DNA from: a virus
Strand: one strand, 5' to 3'
Length of the DNA: 28,161 bases
IMG/VR virus record: IMGVR_UViG_3300028569_002832
Coordinates: 1-28,161 of that record
This document shows, in pieces, positions 1-6,861 of this stretch. Within the stretch, counting starts at the first letter, position 1. The number at the start of each line of letters is the position of its first letter. The position numbers and the translations under genes were made by a program. The notes under the pieces are model-generated. The model ran no database searches. It had not been told where the DNA came from and saw only the letters and a program-made list of their open reading frames with translations.

Positions 1-1473
1 TCAAGTCTTCGGTGGAAAGAGCAACTTGTGCTGAACGCGTGATTTTTCGAATGCATTGCACAGTTGCATATCTGCGATGACCTTGTCCAGGTCCTCGTAG
101 TCAAAGGCAGCGGTCCACTGACAAATCCATTGCATGGCGTCCAGAAAGGGACTGGGATTACCTTCACGCGTCAGGACACGAAGACAGTCCAGGTACTCTT
201 CCCGAAAAAGCGTTGGCACGATGATTCGGCAACTGTTGACGACCGAAAGTTCTGCATTCATCACAAGCCTAGCCAGGCGTCCGTTGCCATCGGTGAAGGG
301 GTGGACTTCGGAGACGAGGAACATCGCCATCAGCGCTCTGGCCGTGCCCGGGGGAACGGATGGAAGTAGCTTCGAGCCTTCGACCAGGGTGCCTCGAACA
401 AATTTCGGAGCCACGAATTCCGTATTGCCAGCCCGATTGGCCAGCGTCTTGAATTCTCCAGGTCCTACCTCTGGCCGCTCCTTCATCTGGTCGGCATGGC
501 GCTCACGCAGTTGAGTCAGGACAGACTCACCTGAGCCGAGCGTCTGGTTCGCCCATCCTGGATTGATGGCCTGCCGGAAGACACCGATGATGTCGTGCGA
601 GTCTTTAGGGCGTTCAGTGATGGGCTTGCCCTCCAGGACGAAGCCCCGAGCCTCGGTGACATCGAATTCGGTTCCCTCGATGAAGTTGCTGAAGTACGAC
701 TCCAGGAAAGCGAAATTCAGGCGAGCTCGTTCGCTCTTTGCCACTGCGGGAGGTTGCTTCAGTGGTACCGAACGCAACTGTGTTGCGAATTTTTCAAACA
801 GAGCAAAGCGATTGGCATCGTAAGGAATGTGGGCCATCATCCCTTTACCGGTGGCAGTGGACATCGCTGTCTTTCTCGTGCCCAGTACTGCACCAATGAG
901 GCCATCAAGCATGGTTAACTCGCGCTCCAGGCCTAACGATGGAGCCAATGCTCGAGCCTGGTCACGAAGGGTGTTGAGCGCTTCCTCGCCTCGGGCTTCA
1001 CAGGTGTCGATGAGGCGCTGTTCGACATCAGCCTTCCCGACTGATTTTTGCACCTTGCCACGTGAGATGGTCAGGTTCTCCAACAGGACTCGAGGCATTG
1101 AAGGAAAGTACAACGCTCTGCCCATCATCGGTGCGTCGCCTTGCGTGGGGCCGTGACCAGCGACCAACTGAACGGTCATGCCGGGCAGATCCACCCGTTT
1201 TGTATAAGAGTACGTGAGGTACATCACGCCATCGTTTGGCACCCCGCCATGGAAGGCGCTGCGCGGCCCCACGACAGCCTTGGGGTAGAGCGCTGCCAGG
1301 ACACGAATGCGTTCGCGGGCAATCAAGGCAGGCCATGCTTCCTCGGGAAGACTTGTCACCACGCCCGCAGCAATGCGCTTGAGGGTCCCTTCTCGCAACC
1401 GACGCTGGGTCGCTCTGATTTGCGCCGGAGAAAGCTCAGCGTATAGCAAGAGGGAGTCGTCGGGTGTCGGCAT
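1..1473 (-). CDS. Fic-domain protein (probable AMP transferase) with N-terminal AbiEi-like winged-helix region
   Basis: Fic enzymes usually transfer AMP from ATP to a hydroxyl side chain of a target protein. The catalytic Fic motif HPFTDGNGRLAR is complete at residues 391-402. An inhibitory-helix motif of the form SxxxEG (SNFIEG, residues 262-267) lies upstream in the same chain, as in self-inhibited class II Fic proteins. Residues about 10-200 precede the Fic core and look like an AbiEi-type antitoxin region: a short winged helix (LSPAQIRATQRRLREGTLKRIAAGV) followed by an alpha/beta part with SAFHGG. The total of 490 aa is long for a Fic protein because of this extension. The stop codon occupies bases 1-3, so the gene is complete. 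It is read leftwards and ends at the window edge, so its downstream partner, if any, is not visible. The Fic domain is certain; the N-terminal assignment is pattern-based. Confidence 0.9.
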   Translation of the reverse strand: MPTPDDSLLLYAELSPAQIRATQRRLREGTLKRIAAGVVTSLPEEAWPALIARERIRVLAALYPKAVVGPRSAFHGGVPNDGVMYLTYSYTKRVDLPGMTVQLVAGHGPTQGDAPMMGRALYFPSMPRVLLENLTISRGKVQKSVGKADVEQRLIDTCEARGEEALNTLRDQARALAPSLGLERELTMLDGLIGAVLGTRKTAMSTATGKGMMAHIPYDANRFALFEKFATQLRSVPLKQPPAVAKSERARLNFAFLESYFSNFIEGTEFDVTEARGFVLEGKPITERPKDSHDIIGVFRQAINPGWANQTLGSGESVLTQLRERHADQMKERPEVGPGEFKTLANRAGNTEFVAPKFVRGTLVEGSKLLPSVPPGTARALMAMFLVSEVHPFTDGNGRLARLVMNAELSVVNSCRIIVPTLFREEYLDCLRVLTREGNPSPFLDAMQWICQWTAAFDYEDLDKVIADMQLCNAFEKSRVQHKLLFPPKT

Positions 1474-1798
1474 TTTTTGTGCTGGGGCTGTGGTTGGCGC
1501 TGGAATGTTGTTTTTATTTGTTTTTAACGTTCAATTTGTCGTTGGTTTTTAAATAAATTCTGGAAGCTCATGTCGTATTTCTTTGATCAGGTTCGCGCGT
1601 GGAACTCGCAATATGTCGCAAACATTTTACATAAAACAAGAATATGTCGTCAATATTTAATTTTGTGATGAGGGGCAACTAAGAGCGGCGTGCAGATCAG
1701 GTTCCGCACTTGTCTGGAACTGAGTCCTGCGGCACGGAGCCTTGAACGGCTGCATCCGCTGCTGAGTGAACTTTGGTTCAGAGTCGGCTTGCGTTGCC
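1474..1798. other. AT-rich non-coding gap with short direct repeats
   Basis: No convincing gene is seen. The first 90 bases upstream of the Fic gene are T-rich on the + strand and probably hold its promoter, but I cannot fix -35/-10 boxes. AATATGTCG occurs at 1610 and 1641 with similar flanks (CAAACATTT and TCAATATTT), and a third ATGTCG at 1570. The gap lies directly downstream of the serine recombinase operon, where an attachment site would be plausible. No partner att copy is visible in the window. Confidence 0.4.
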
Positions 1799-2233
1799 TC
1801 AGCAGGCCTGGTTCGACATGAATTGCTCATGCCAAAGATCTGGGAGAGCGTTCCGTGTGAACCACATCATGTTGGCCTGCTGCGGCTGTTTTCCCTCCAA
1901 AATATCCAGCACCAGTGAGGGATCCAGTAGCGTCAGTCGCAAAAGTTCGTTGACCGTACTCGACGTGAGGTTCTCGAGTTTGGCGATTTCTGAGCCGCTG
2001 CTGACTTCGCCTGCATCGAGCAGGCGCTGCCAGTAATAGGCCCGAGCCAGCCCCTGAAACAGGGCGATCTGGCTGCTCTTGTCTTCTTCGAATTCGGCCA
2101 AAAAACCCTCCGCCGACTCTGGGGCCATCACCAGCGTTTTTCGGCCAGGACGTCGTTTGAGCTTGAACGGGCCGCGCGTGGAGATCCGAAGATCGCTGCC
2201 ATCCGCACCCCGACTGAGGTTCATCGTACTCAT
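1799..2233 (-). CDS. Small ParB/HTH-like protein downstream of the recombinase (split recombinase tail)
   Basis: This 144-aa protein starts at an ATG that overlaps the recombinase stop (ATGA at 2230-2233); a longer in-frame start at 2320 would lie inside the recombinase gene and is not needed. Residues about 60-115 read as a ParB/KorB-like helix-turn-helix: LARAYYWQRLLDAGE, then EIAKLENLTSSTVNELLRL, then LLDPSLVLDILEGKQP. In many proteobacterial large serine recombinases a very similar stretch (ARAxxWxxLLxxG, then LRLxxLxPDIVxxIL.G.QP) forms the C-terminal end of the recombinase itself. I infer that this gene supplies that DNA-binding module as a separate polypeptide acting with the recombinase. 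It is the last gene of a four-gene translationally coupled operon. Confidence 0.7.
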   Translation of the reverse strand: MSTMNLSRGADGSDLRISTRGPFKLKRRPGRKTLVMAPESAEGFLAEFEEDKSSQIALFQGLARAYYWQRLLDAGEVSSGSEIAKLENLTSSTVNELLRLTLLDPSLVLDILEGKQPQQANMMWFTRNALPDLWHEQFMSNQAC

Positions 2234-3573
2234 GCCGCCATCTCCATCGCCAACTTCTCTGCGCCCACGGTTCCCGGTTTCATGGTGTTGAGCAGGGACA
2301 GCCAATCCTGTGTCCGCCAATTGATCTCGAGCGTGTCGTCATTGTGCAGCGTGACCCGCTCAACCAGGCTGCGGATGATGTGGCTTTTGACCTGATCAAA
2401 GTAGCTGTCCCAAATGTCGGCGGTATGTTGCAGGATCAGCACAACCGCCTGAGACTCTGGAATACCAGGGTTGAGTGCCTGGATCCGATGCCAGTACTGG
2501 TTGAGCATCGTCCCTGAGCGCAGGAAATCCAGCACTTGCCGCGTGACCTCCTGCTCCACCGGCTCAGCCGGTTGGTTTGAAATATTGCTTTGACTGGCTC
2601 CCTCGTGCATTTTTCGGTTGTGCACGTAATAGCGGTAGACCTTGCCCGATTTCTTTTGCGTGGCCATGGGCAGGTACAGGTCTCCGGCTGGGCTGTAGAC
2701 CAAACCGCGCAGCAGAAACTGGGTTCGTGCTTTCAAAGACCATGTGGCCTTGGCCTTCTCCTCGCTGGGACGTTCCATCAACTGTTGCACGCGGTCCCAT
2801 TGAGCCTGCTCAATCAGCGGGGCGTGGGCTCCGGCAAAGTATTCACCCTTGTGCGCCAGCAAGCCCAAATACACCCGGTTGTGCAGCACCTTGTACAGCG
2901 ACTGCTTGCAAAAACTCCGTCCCGACTTGGTCAACAGATTCTGCGCCTTCATCTGCTGGACCATCTGCGTGGTTGAGCCCGTGCTGGCGTAGGTGTCGAA
3001 GATCCACCTCACGGTTTGGGCCTCCTTCTCATCGATCAGCAGCAGCCGGTTTTCTACCCGGTATCCCAGCGGTACGGGACCGCCCATCCACAGCCCCTTG
3101 CGCTTGGACGCGGCGATCTTGTCGCGGATACGCTCGCCTGTCACCTCGCGCTCGAACTGGGCGAACGACAGCAACATGTTGAGCATCAGTCTGCCCGTTG
3201 ATGTGGACGAATTGATCTGCTGGGTCACCGAACTGAAGCTGACCTTGTGCTTGTCAAAGATCTCCACCATCTTGGCGAAATCGGTCAGGGAGCGGGAGAG
3301 GCGGTCAATCTTGTAGACCACGACCATGTCAATCAGTCCTGACTTGATGTCGATCATCAGACGCTTGAGGCCAGGCCTCTCCATGTTTCCGCCCGAATAG
3401 CCAGGATCCTCATAGGTGTTTTGTACCGCCTCCCAGCCCTCTTGCCGCTGACTCATCACAAAGGACAGTCCCGACTCACGCTGGGCGTCAATGGAATTGA
3501 AGGATTGATCCAGTCGCTCGTCTGAAGAAACGCGGCAATAGACCGCACAACGTTTTGGAGTTGCCATGTTCAT
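2230..3573 (-). CDS. Large serine recombinase (resolvase/invertase family)
   Basis: A site-specific recombinase that would cut and rejoin DNA through a serine-DNA intermediate. The N-terminal resolvase domain starts with AVYCRVSSDERLDQ, with catalytic Ser16; the conserved arginine motif YKIDRLSRS and FEREVTGERI follow. A Recombinase domain comes next (PLGYRVENRLLLID to the region around GEYFAGAHAPLI), then the LRGLVYSPAG...YRYYV segment that is a zinc ribbon in relatives but has no cysteines here. I chose the ATG at 3573 (447 aa) because it forms an ATGA overlap with the DUF2924 stop; the ORF can be extended to 3621 but then overlaps that gene needlessly. It is shorter at the C-terminus than relatives, the missing part apparently being the next gene. 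It is the only integrase candidate in the window. Confidence 0.92.
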   Translation of the reverse strand: MNMATPKRCAVYCRVSSDERLDQSFNSIDAQRESGLSFVMSQRQEGWEAVQNTYEDPGYSGGNMERPGLKRLMIDIKSGLIDMVVVYKIDRLSRSLTDFAKMVEIFDKHKVSFSSVTQQINSSTSTGRLMLNMLLSFAQFEREVTGERIRDKIAASKRKGLWMGGPVPLGYRVENRLLLIDEKEAQTVRWIFDTYASTGSTTQMVQQMKAQNLLTKSGRSFCKQSLYKVLHNRVYLGLLAHKGEYFAGAHAPLIEQAQWDRVQQLMERPSEEKAKATWSLKARTQFLLRGLVYSPAGDLYLPMATQKKSGKVYRYYVHNRKMHEGASQSNISNQPAEPVEQEVTRQVLDFLRSGTMLNQYWHRIQALNPGIPESQAVVLILQHTADIWDSYFDQVKSHIIRSLVERVTLHNDDTLEINWRTQDWLSLLNTMKPGTVGAEKLAMEMAA

Positions 3574-4055
3574 TTGCCACCCGCCATATTCTTGACGCCA
3601 AAAAACGCCGGTCCAGACCATTGCGTGCCGGTGATGGTTTTGGCGATCGCTGACAGGCTGCCGTAAATCTGCTGGTTGTATTCGTAACGGCCGTCAGACA
3701 GCACATGCACCCGGTGTTGCCTGCCATCGAATTCCCGCACCAGCGTGGCACCCGGCATGGCCACCGCTTTGGCCGGGGTCTTGCTCTTGATGTTGGAGAG
3801 GTGCTGGCCGCAGTCAGCCAGTCTTTCCCGCGTGGATTGCGGCAGGGCGCCAAAGGCCAGCTCTTGGAGTCGGTAGGTCAGGCGCGAGGTCAGGAACTTG
3901 CGATTGGTGTGCTCCGGGCGACGAGAAAAATGCAAATCCCAGACTTTCCAAAGATCGGGCGTTTTCATCGCGTGCAGACTTGAGACTTGGTGCTGCACAG
4001 CGTTGAGCTTGTCTTGGCTGCGTTGCTCGCGCGGCGTGATGGAACGGTTTTTCAT
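3570..4055 (-). CDS. DUF2924 family protein, recombinase partner
   Basis: A 161-aa protein matching the DUF2924 pattern: an N-terminal helical segment with MKTPDLWKVWDLHF and RLTYRLQELAFG, a TRERL motif, and a C-terminal part GATLVREFDGRQHRVHVLSDGRYEY, YGSLSAIAKTITGTQWSGPAFFG. The family has no established activity, but it is regularly encoded just upstream of large serine recombinases in prophages and other mobile elements, as here. The C-terminal GSLSAIAKxITG part is commonly seen in proteins that may bind or assist on DNA. Start and stop both sit in ATGA overlaps with the neighbours (4052-4055 and 3570-3573), which fixes the start and points to translational coupling. Confidence 0.85.
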   Translation of the reverse strand: MKNRSITPREQRSQDKLNAVQHQVSSLHAMKTPDLWKVWDLHFSRRPEHTNRKFLTSRLTYRLQELAFGALPQSTRERLADCGQHLSNIKSKTPAKAVAMPGATLVREFDGRQHRVHVLSDGRYEYNQQIYGSLSAIAKTITGTQWSGPAFFGVKNMAGGK

Positions 4056-4495
4056 TTGTGAAATCCTTGGTCTGTAGACGGGTTCACATTCACGCTCTGC
4101 CAGGCATGAATGTCCACGAACTCGTCGATGTCAGTGGCATAAACCTGACTGCTGTGTGCTTCGGTCAGCACTTGGTGTTGACTGATGGCGGCTTGGGCCA
4201 TCAGTTCGCTGATTTGTGCCAGGGAGAGGAAACCGCTTTTTTCGCAGCGGTGGCCAGGGCGGCTTGTAGAGGGGTTCAGTGGGTCTGTCATGGATAGGAA
4301 TTGCGTCAAAAAACTGTCTACAAATCGTAGGCGCGACCCCCTCCAGCTGTAACGTGTTTTAGAGGGACACGAGTTGGAAAAGCCCATGAAATCGAGGATT
4401 TCGAGCTGCCAGCCTTGATCCATGCGGCCATCAGCAGCGGTTTTGACAAACTCGTCAAAAGCTGTATATTTATCCAGCAATCCAGCAAAACTCAT
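4052..4495 (-). CDS. Unrecognised first gene of the recombinase operon
   Basis: A 147-aa soluble protein with no family I recognise. The first 60 residues are helical and mildly acidic (LLDKYTAFDEFVKTAADGRMDQGWQLEILDF); the middle is basic (KTRYSWRGSRLRFVDSFL); the end has ISELMAQAAISQHQVLTEAHSSQVYATDIDEFVDIHAW. It ends in an ATGA overlap with the DUF2924 gene, which supports it as a real, co-translated gene. The start is less certain: ATG 4495 has only a weak GGGG element before it, and a near-consensus promoter for the opposite strand lies inside its first codons (4441-4470). A shorter start at 4423 (MDQGWQLEI) is possible. Confidence 0.6.
   Translation of the reverse strand: MSFAGLLDKYTAFDEFVKTAADGRMDQGWQLEILDFMGFSNSCPSKTRYSWRGSRLRFVDSFLTQFLSMTDPLNPSTSRPGHRCEKSGFLSLAQISELMAQAAISQHQVLTEAHSSQVYATDIDEFVDIHAWQSVNVNPSTDQGFHK
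4441..4470 (+). promoter_or_regulatory. Sigma-70-like promoter with a perfect inverted repeat over the -35
   Basis: TTGACA at 4443-4448 and TATATT at 4465-4470 are spaced by 16 bp. The -35 is part of a perfect 7-bp inverted repeat, TTTTGAC (4441-4447) and GTCAAAA (4454-4460) with a 6-base centre, so a dimeric repressor could bind over the promoter. Predicted transcription starts near 4477 and would serve the gene at 4573 after a leader of roughly 95 bases. Confidence 0.6.
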
Positions 4496-4572
4496 ACAAA
4501 CCCCAAACCGCCAGAGTCAGGGGTTGAGACGCTTCATTGCCGAATCACAAACAACAACAAAGGAGACTTGCA

Positions 4573-5814
4573 ATGAGCAAACCCCAGACCTACGCCGACA
4601 TCCTTTTGCGCCTACCGGTCGACGACACCCTCAAAACCTTCATGGAGCGTCATGCCTTGCCCTTGCCAGAGGGGTGGGCATGGAGTGACGACGTCCACAC
4701 TTCCAGAAAACTGATTGGACTCATCCAAAGTCACCTTGCGCCGCTGATGCGTGACCGCATCGTGGCCGGTTTACACGCCAGCACTCTACTGGCCCATCCC
4801 CTGGGCAAGCAGGCCATGTTTCAGGCGGCGCATTACCGGCCCACGGAATTGATGGGGCTCATCGCCTGCAAAAGCGATTTGCACCGAGCGTTTTGGCTGT
4901 ATGTTCACCATCCGGTACTGTTTGAGGCGGCGACCGAAATCGAGTACCTCGATCATCATGGGCAGCAAGCTCAGCAGCATGACCTGGGCATCAAGCGTGC
5001 TATCCAGCGCGATGACGCCTCGATCGCAGCCTTCGGCGAGGCCATCAAAGGGTTCTACCAACGGGAGCTGGGCTGTGGCGAGGTGTGTGTGGTCAACGTG
5101 TTGGACCGCGCACGCGGCACCCAACTGATCTCGATCCATGCAAAGGACCTGGCCACGGCCAAGCTCGAGTTCGAGGGCAGTCAGTTGCAGCGACGCGTGG
5201 GCAGTCCCAACATCCACATGGTGCTGGAGTACGCCCAGAGCACCGGTGTGGCCCGCACCATCATCCGGGGCGGCGCGAAGTACCACACCATGTTATGCGA
5301 AGCCTTTGCCAGACACATGCTGGGTGTGGATGCCGATGCTCAGCGCATCCAGACGCCGCAGCTGAACCTGTCGGTCTTGCGCTTGGGGATGAACATTCCT
5401 CAGGCGATCGAGGACGGCTTTGTGGGCCTGCAGGTCAAGAGTGTCAGCGTGGTCAGCGATTGCGGGCAACTCAAACTTGAATGCACCGTCCGGGCCGCCA
5501 ACGATCAGCGTTGCGTGACCGATTTGTTGGAAGAGTATTTGGGTTCAGTCAATCCGCTCACCCGGGGCTGGATGATCCAGGCGGCTGTGCTCAATTTCTA
5601 CCTTGCGCCGATGCAGGGCAAGAGCCGCTGTTCTGTGATCAGTGTGGAGCTCACCAGTAAGGGCCGGCTGAACCTGCACAAGTTCGATGAAGAGCTTCGC
5701 ACGCAAATCGAGGGCTACCTGGTGCAACTCGGGATCCTGAAATCACAGCAGGTGTTCAAGCTTGATCGGGTGCGGGAAATGGCATCCGGGATGGCCACTG
5801 ACTTGTTCGATTGA
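4573..5814 (+). CDS. Unrecognised 413-aa protein, first gene of a two-gene cassette
   Basis: I do not recognise a family. The start at 4573 follows a good ribosome binding site (AGGAG at 4561) and removes a 12-residue extension that would begin at 4537. The N-terminal 160 residues look helical (KTFMERHALPLPEGW, ELMGLIACKSDLHRAFWLYV). A middle segment, about 175-265, is mixed (CGEVCVVNVLDRARGTQLISIHAKD, then GVARTIIRGGAKYHTMLCEAFARHML). Residues about 290-400 are beta-rich (FVGLQVKSVSVVSDCGQLKLECTV). No signal peptide or membrane span is seen. It lies divergently from the recombinase operon and is followed after 9 bases by the zinc-ribbon gene, with which it probably forms an operon. A regulatory or recombination-related role fits the setting but is only inference. 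Confidence 0.75.
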   Translation: MSKPQTYADILLRLPVDDTLKTFMERHALPLPEGWAWSDDVHTSRKLIGLIQSHLAPLMRDRIVAGLHASTLLAHPLGKQAMFQAAHYRPTELMGLIACKSDLHRAFWLYVHHPVLFEAATEIEYLDHHGQQAQQHDLGIKRAIQRDDASIAAFGEAIKGFYQRELGCGEVCVVNVLDRARGTQLISIHAKDLATAKLEFEGSQLQRRVGSPNIHMVLEYAQSTGVARTIIRGGAKYHTMLCEAFARHMLGVDADAQRIQTPQLNLSVLRLGMNIPQAIEDGFVGLQVKSVSVVSDCGQLKLECTVRAANDQRCVTDLLEEYLGSVNPLTRGWMIQAAVLNFYLAPMQGKSRCSVISVELTSKGRLNLHKFDEELRTQIEGYLVQLGILKSQQVFKLDRVREMASGMATDLFD

Positions 5815-5823
5815 GGGGCGTGA

Positions 5824-6795
5824 ATGAAGCTGACGCATAACCAGCAAGCCTTCAATCTGGCCGCCCAGTTGTTCGTTCGAGGGGGACCAGTCCTGGAGTG
5901 CCATCTGCGTGCTGAGGAGGTTTCCGCACTGGCGATCTTGAAGGAGGCTAAAGCCGTCACGATGGGCCTGGTCAATCAACGTGATGCCGAATGTGCGTTT
6001 TGCGGCATGTACCGTGGCCTGATTTTCAGGAGCGCTGAGGGCTTGATGGTGCAGTGTCCGGATTGTGGTCCGTTTCGGCTGGATCCGGCCAGCCAGCGCA
6101 GTTGGGCACTCAATGATGAGTGGTTGATGCGCAAATTGCGCGGTGCCATGGACATCGCCCCGCATGCGTCCATCACCCAAATCACAGACGGGGTATGGGA
6201 CATCGGACGTTACAAAAAGCGCAGCGTGGTGCTGGCACGCCGGATTGATTTGGTGGAGCGCCATGGCCTGCGGATATTCCATGGGCCGGAGCCGCGCAGT
6301 CAAAGCTGGGTTATGACCCCCAGGCCTTTGGGAAAAATTCCCGTTGATCCACTGGTAGGAATCGCCACCTGGTGGCAACTGGAGGACCGGTTCGCCTTGC
6401 ATGGCATGGCCCTGCGCTTGTTCGAAGACGATTGGGGCGCGATTGCAAATGCCAGTGACTCATCCACCCCGGTCGCTGTCCACGGACCGTTCAGTGCGGA
6501 CTTTGCCTGGGTGCACCTTCCGGGCTGGGCGCATGGTCCGATCCGGTTGACCGATGCTCAGGCCCAGTTGTTTGTTGCGCTCTGGAAACACCGGCATGAG
6601 GCGCAGTCGGCCGAATTTTTGATGCGCGAGGCGGGCCTGGACAGTGCCCGGCCCATTGACGTGTTCAAGGTAAAGGCGGCAAACCGGGGTGACCCGGTGT
6701 ACGAGGGGCCTTTGCAAGCCTATGAGCAGTTGGTCAAGCGACAACGCAGATTGGGCCTGTATCGGCTGGATTGGGCGGAGTCGTCAAGCCTTTGA
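5824..6795 (+). CDS. Zinc-ribbon protein with C-terminal winged-helix-like region
   Basis: This 323-aa protein has a four-cysteine zinc-ribbon signature, C57-x2-C60 and C78-x2-C81 (ECAFC, QCPDCG), near the N-terminus. The C-terminal 60 residues (AQAQLFVALWKHRHEAQSAEFLMREAG, then VFKVKAAN, then LVKRQRRLGLYRLDW) have the spacing of a winged helix like that of OmpR-type regulators, ending in a beta-hairpin wing. I read it as a probable nucleic-acid-binding protein and cannot name the family. The ATG at 5824 lies 9 bases after the preceding stop, with GAGGGG upstream; the pair is probably co-transcribed from the promoter at 4443-4470. The following 58 bases carry the operator of the next module. 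Confidence 0.75.
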   Translation: MKLTHNQQAFNLAAQLFVRGGPVLECHLRAEEVSALAILKEAKAVTMGLVNQRDAECAFCGMYRGLIFRSAEGLMVQCPDCGPFRLDPASQRSWALNDEWLMRKLRGAMDIAPHASITQITDGVWDIGRYKKRSVVLARRIDLVERHGLRIFHGPEPRSQSWVMTPRPLGKIPVDPLVGIATWWQLEDRFALHGMALRLFEDDWGAIANASDSSTPVAVHGPFSADFAWVHLPGWAHGPIRLTDAQAQLFVALWKHRHEAQSAEFLMREAGLDSARPIDVFKVKAANRGDPVYEGPLQAYEQLVKRQRRLGLYRLDWAESSSL

Positions 6796-6803
6796 ATGCA
6801 GTA

Positions 6804-6861
6804 TCTAACAAGAAATTTGACTTCTAACATCAGCAATGTTAGATTCCGTTCCCATGTTAGA
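6804..6861 (+). promoter_or_regulatory. Promoter with nested four-half-site operator for the AbiE-like module
   Basis: Four copies of one 7-base half-site are arranged symmetrically: TCTAACA at 6804-6810 and 6823-6829, and its complement TGTTAGA at 6837-6843 and 6855-6861. The inner pair forms an 8-bp inverted repeat (TCTAACAT/ATGTTAGA) around a 5-base centre; spacing on the two sides is 19 and 18 bases. A promoter is embedded: TTGACT at 6817-6822, 17 bp, TAGATT at 6840-6845. Any dimer on the inner pair would block it, which fits autoregulation by the encoded winged-helix protein, as known for AbiEi. Confidence 0.7.

Noticed and set aside
1570-1649. CRISPR-like array from the AATATGTCG repeats
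   Set aside because: Only two or three short, imperfect copies with unequal spacing and no cas genes.
2230-3573. Hin/Gin-type DNA inversion switch
   Set aside because: The recombinase is of the large type with a Recombinase domain, and I see no inverted crossover sites or invertible gene segment around it.
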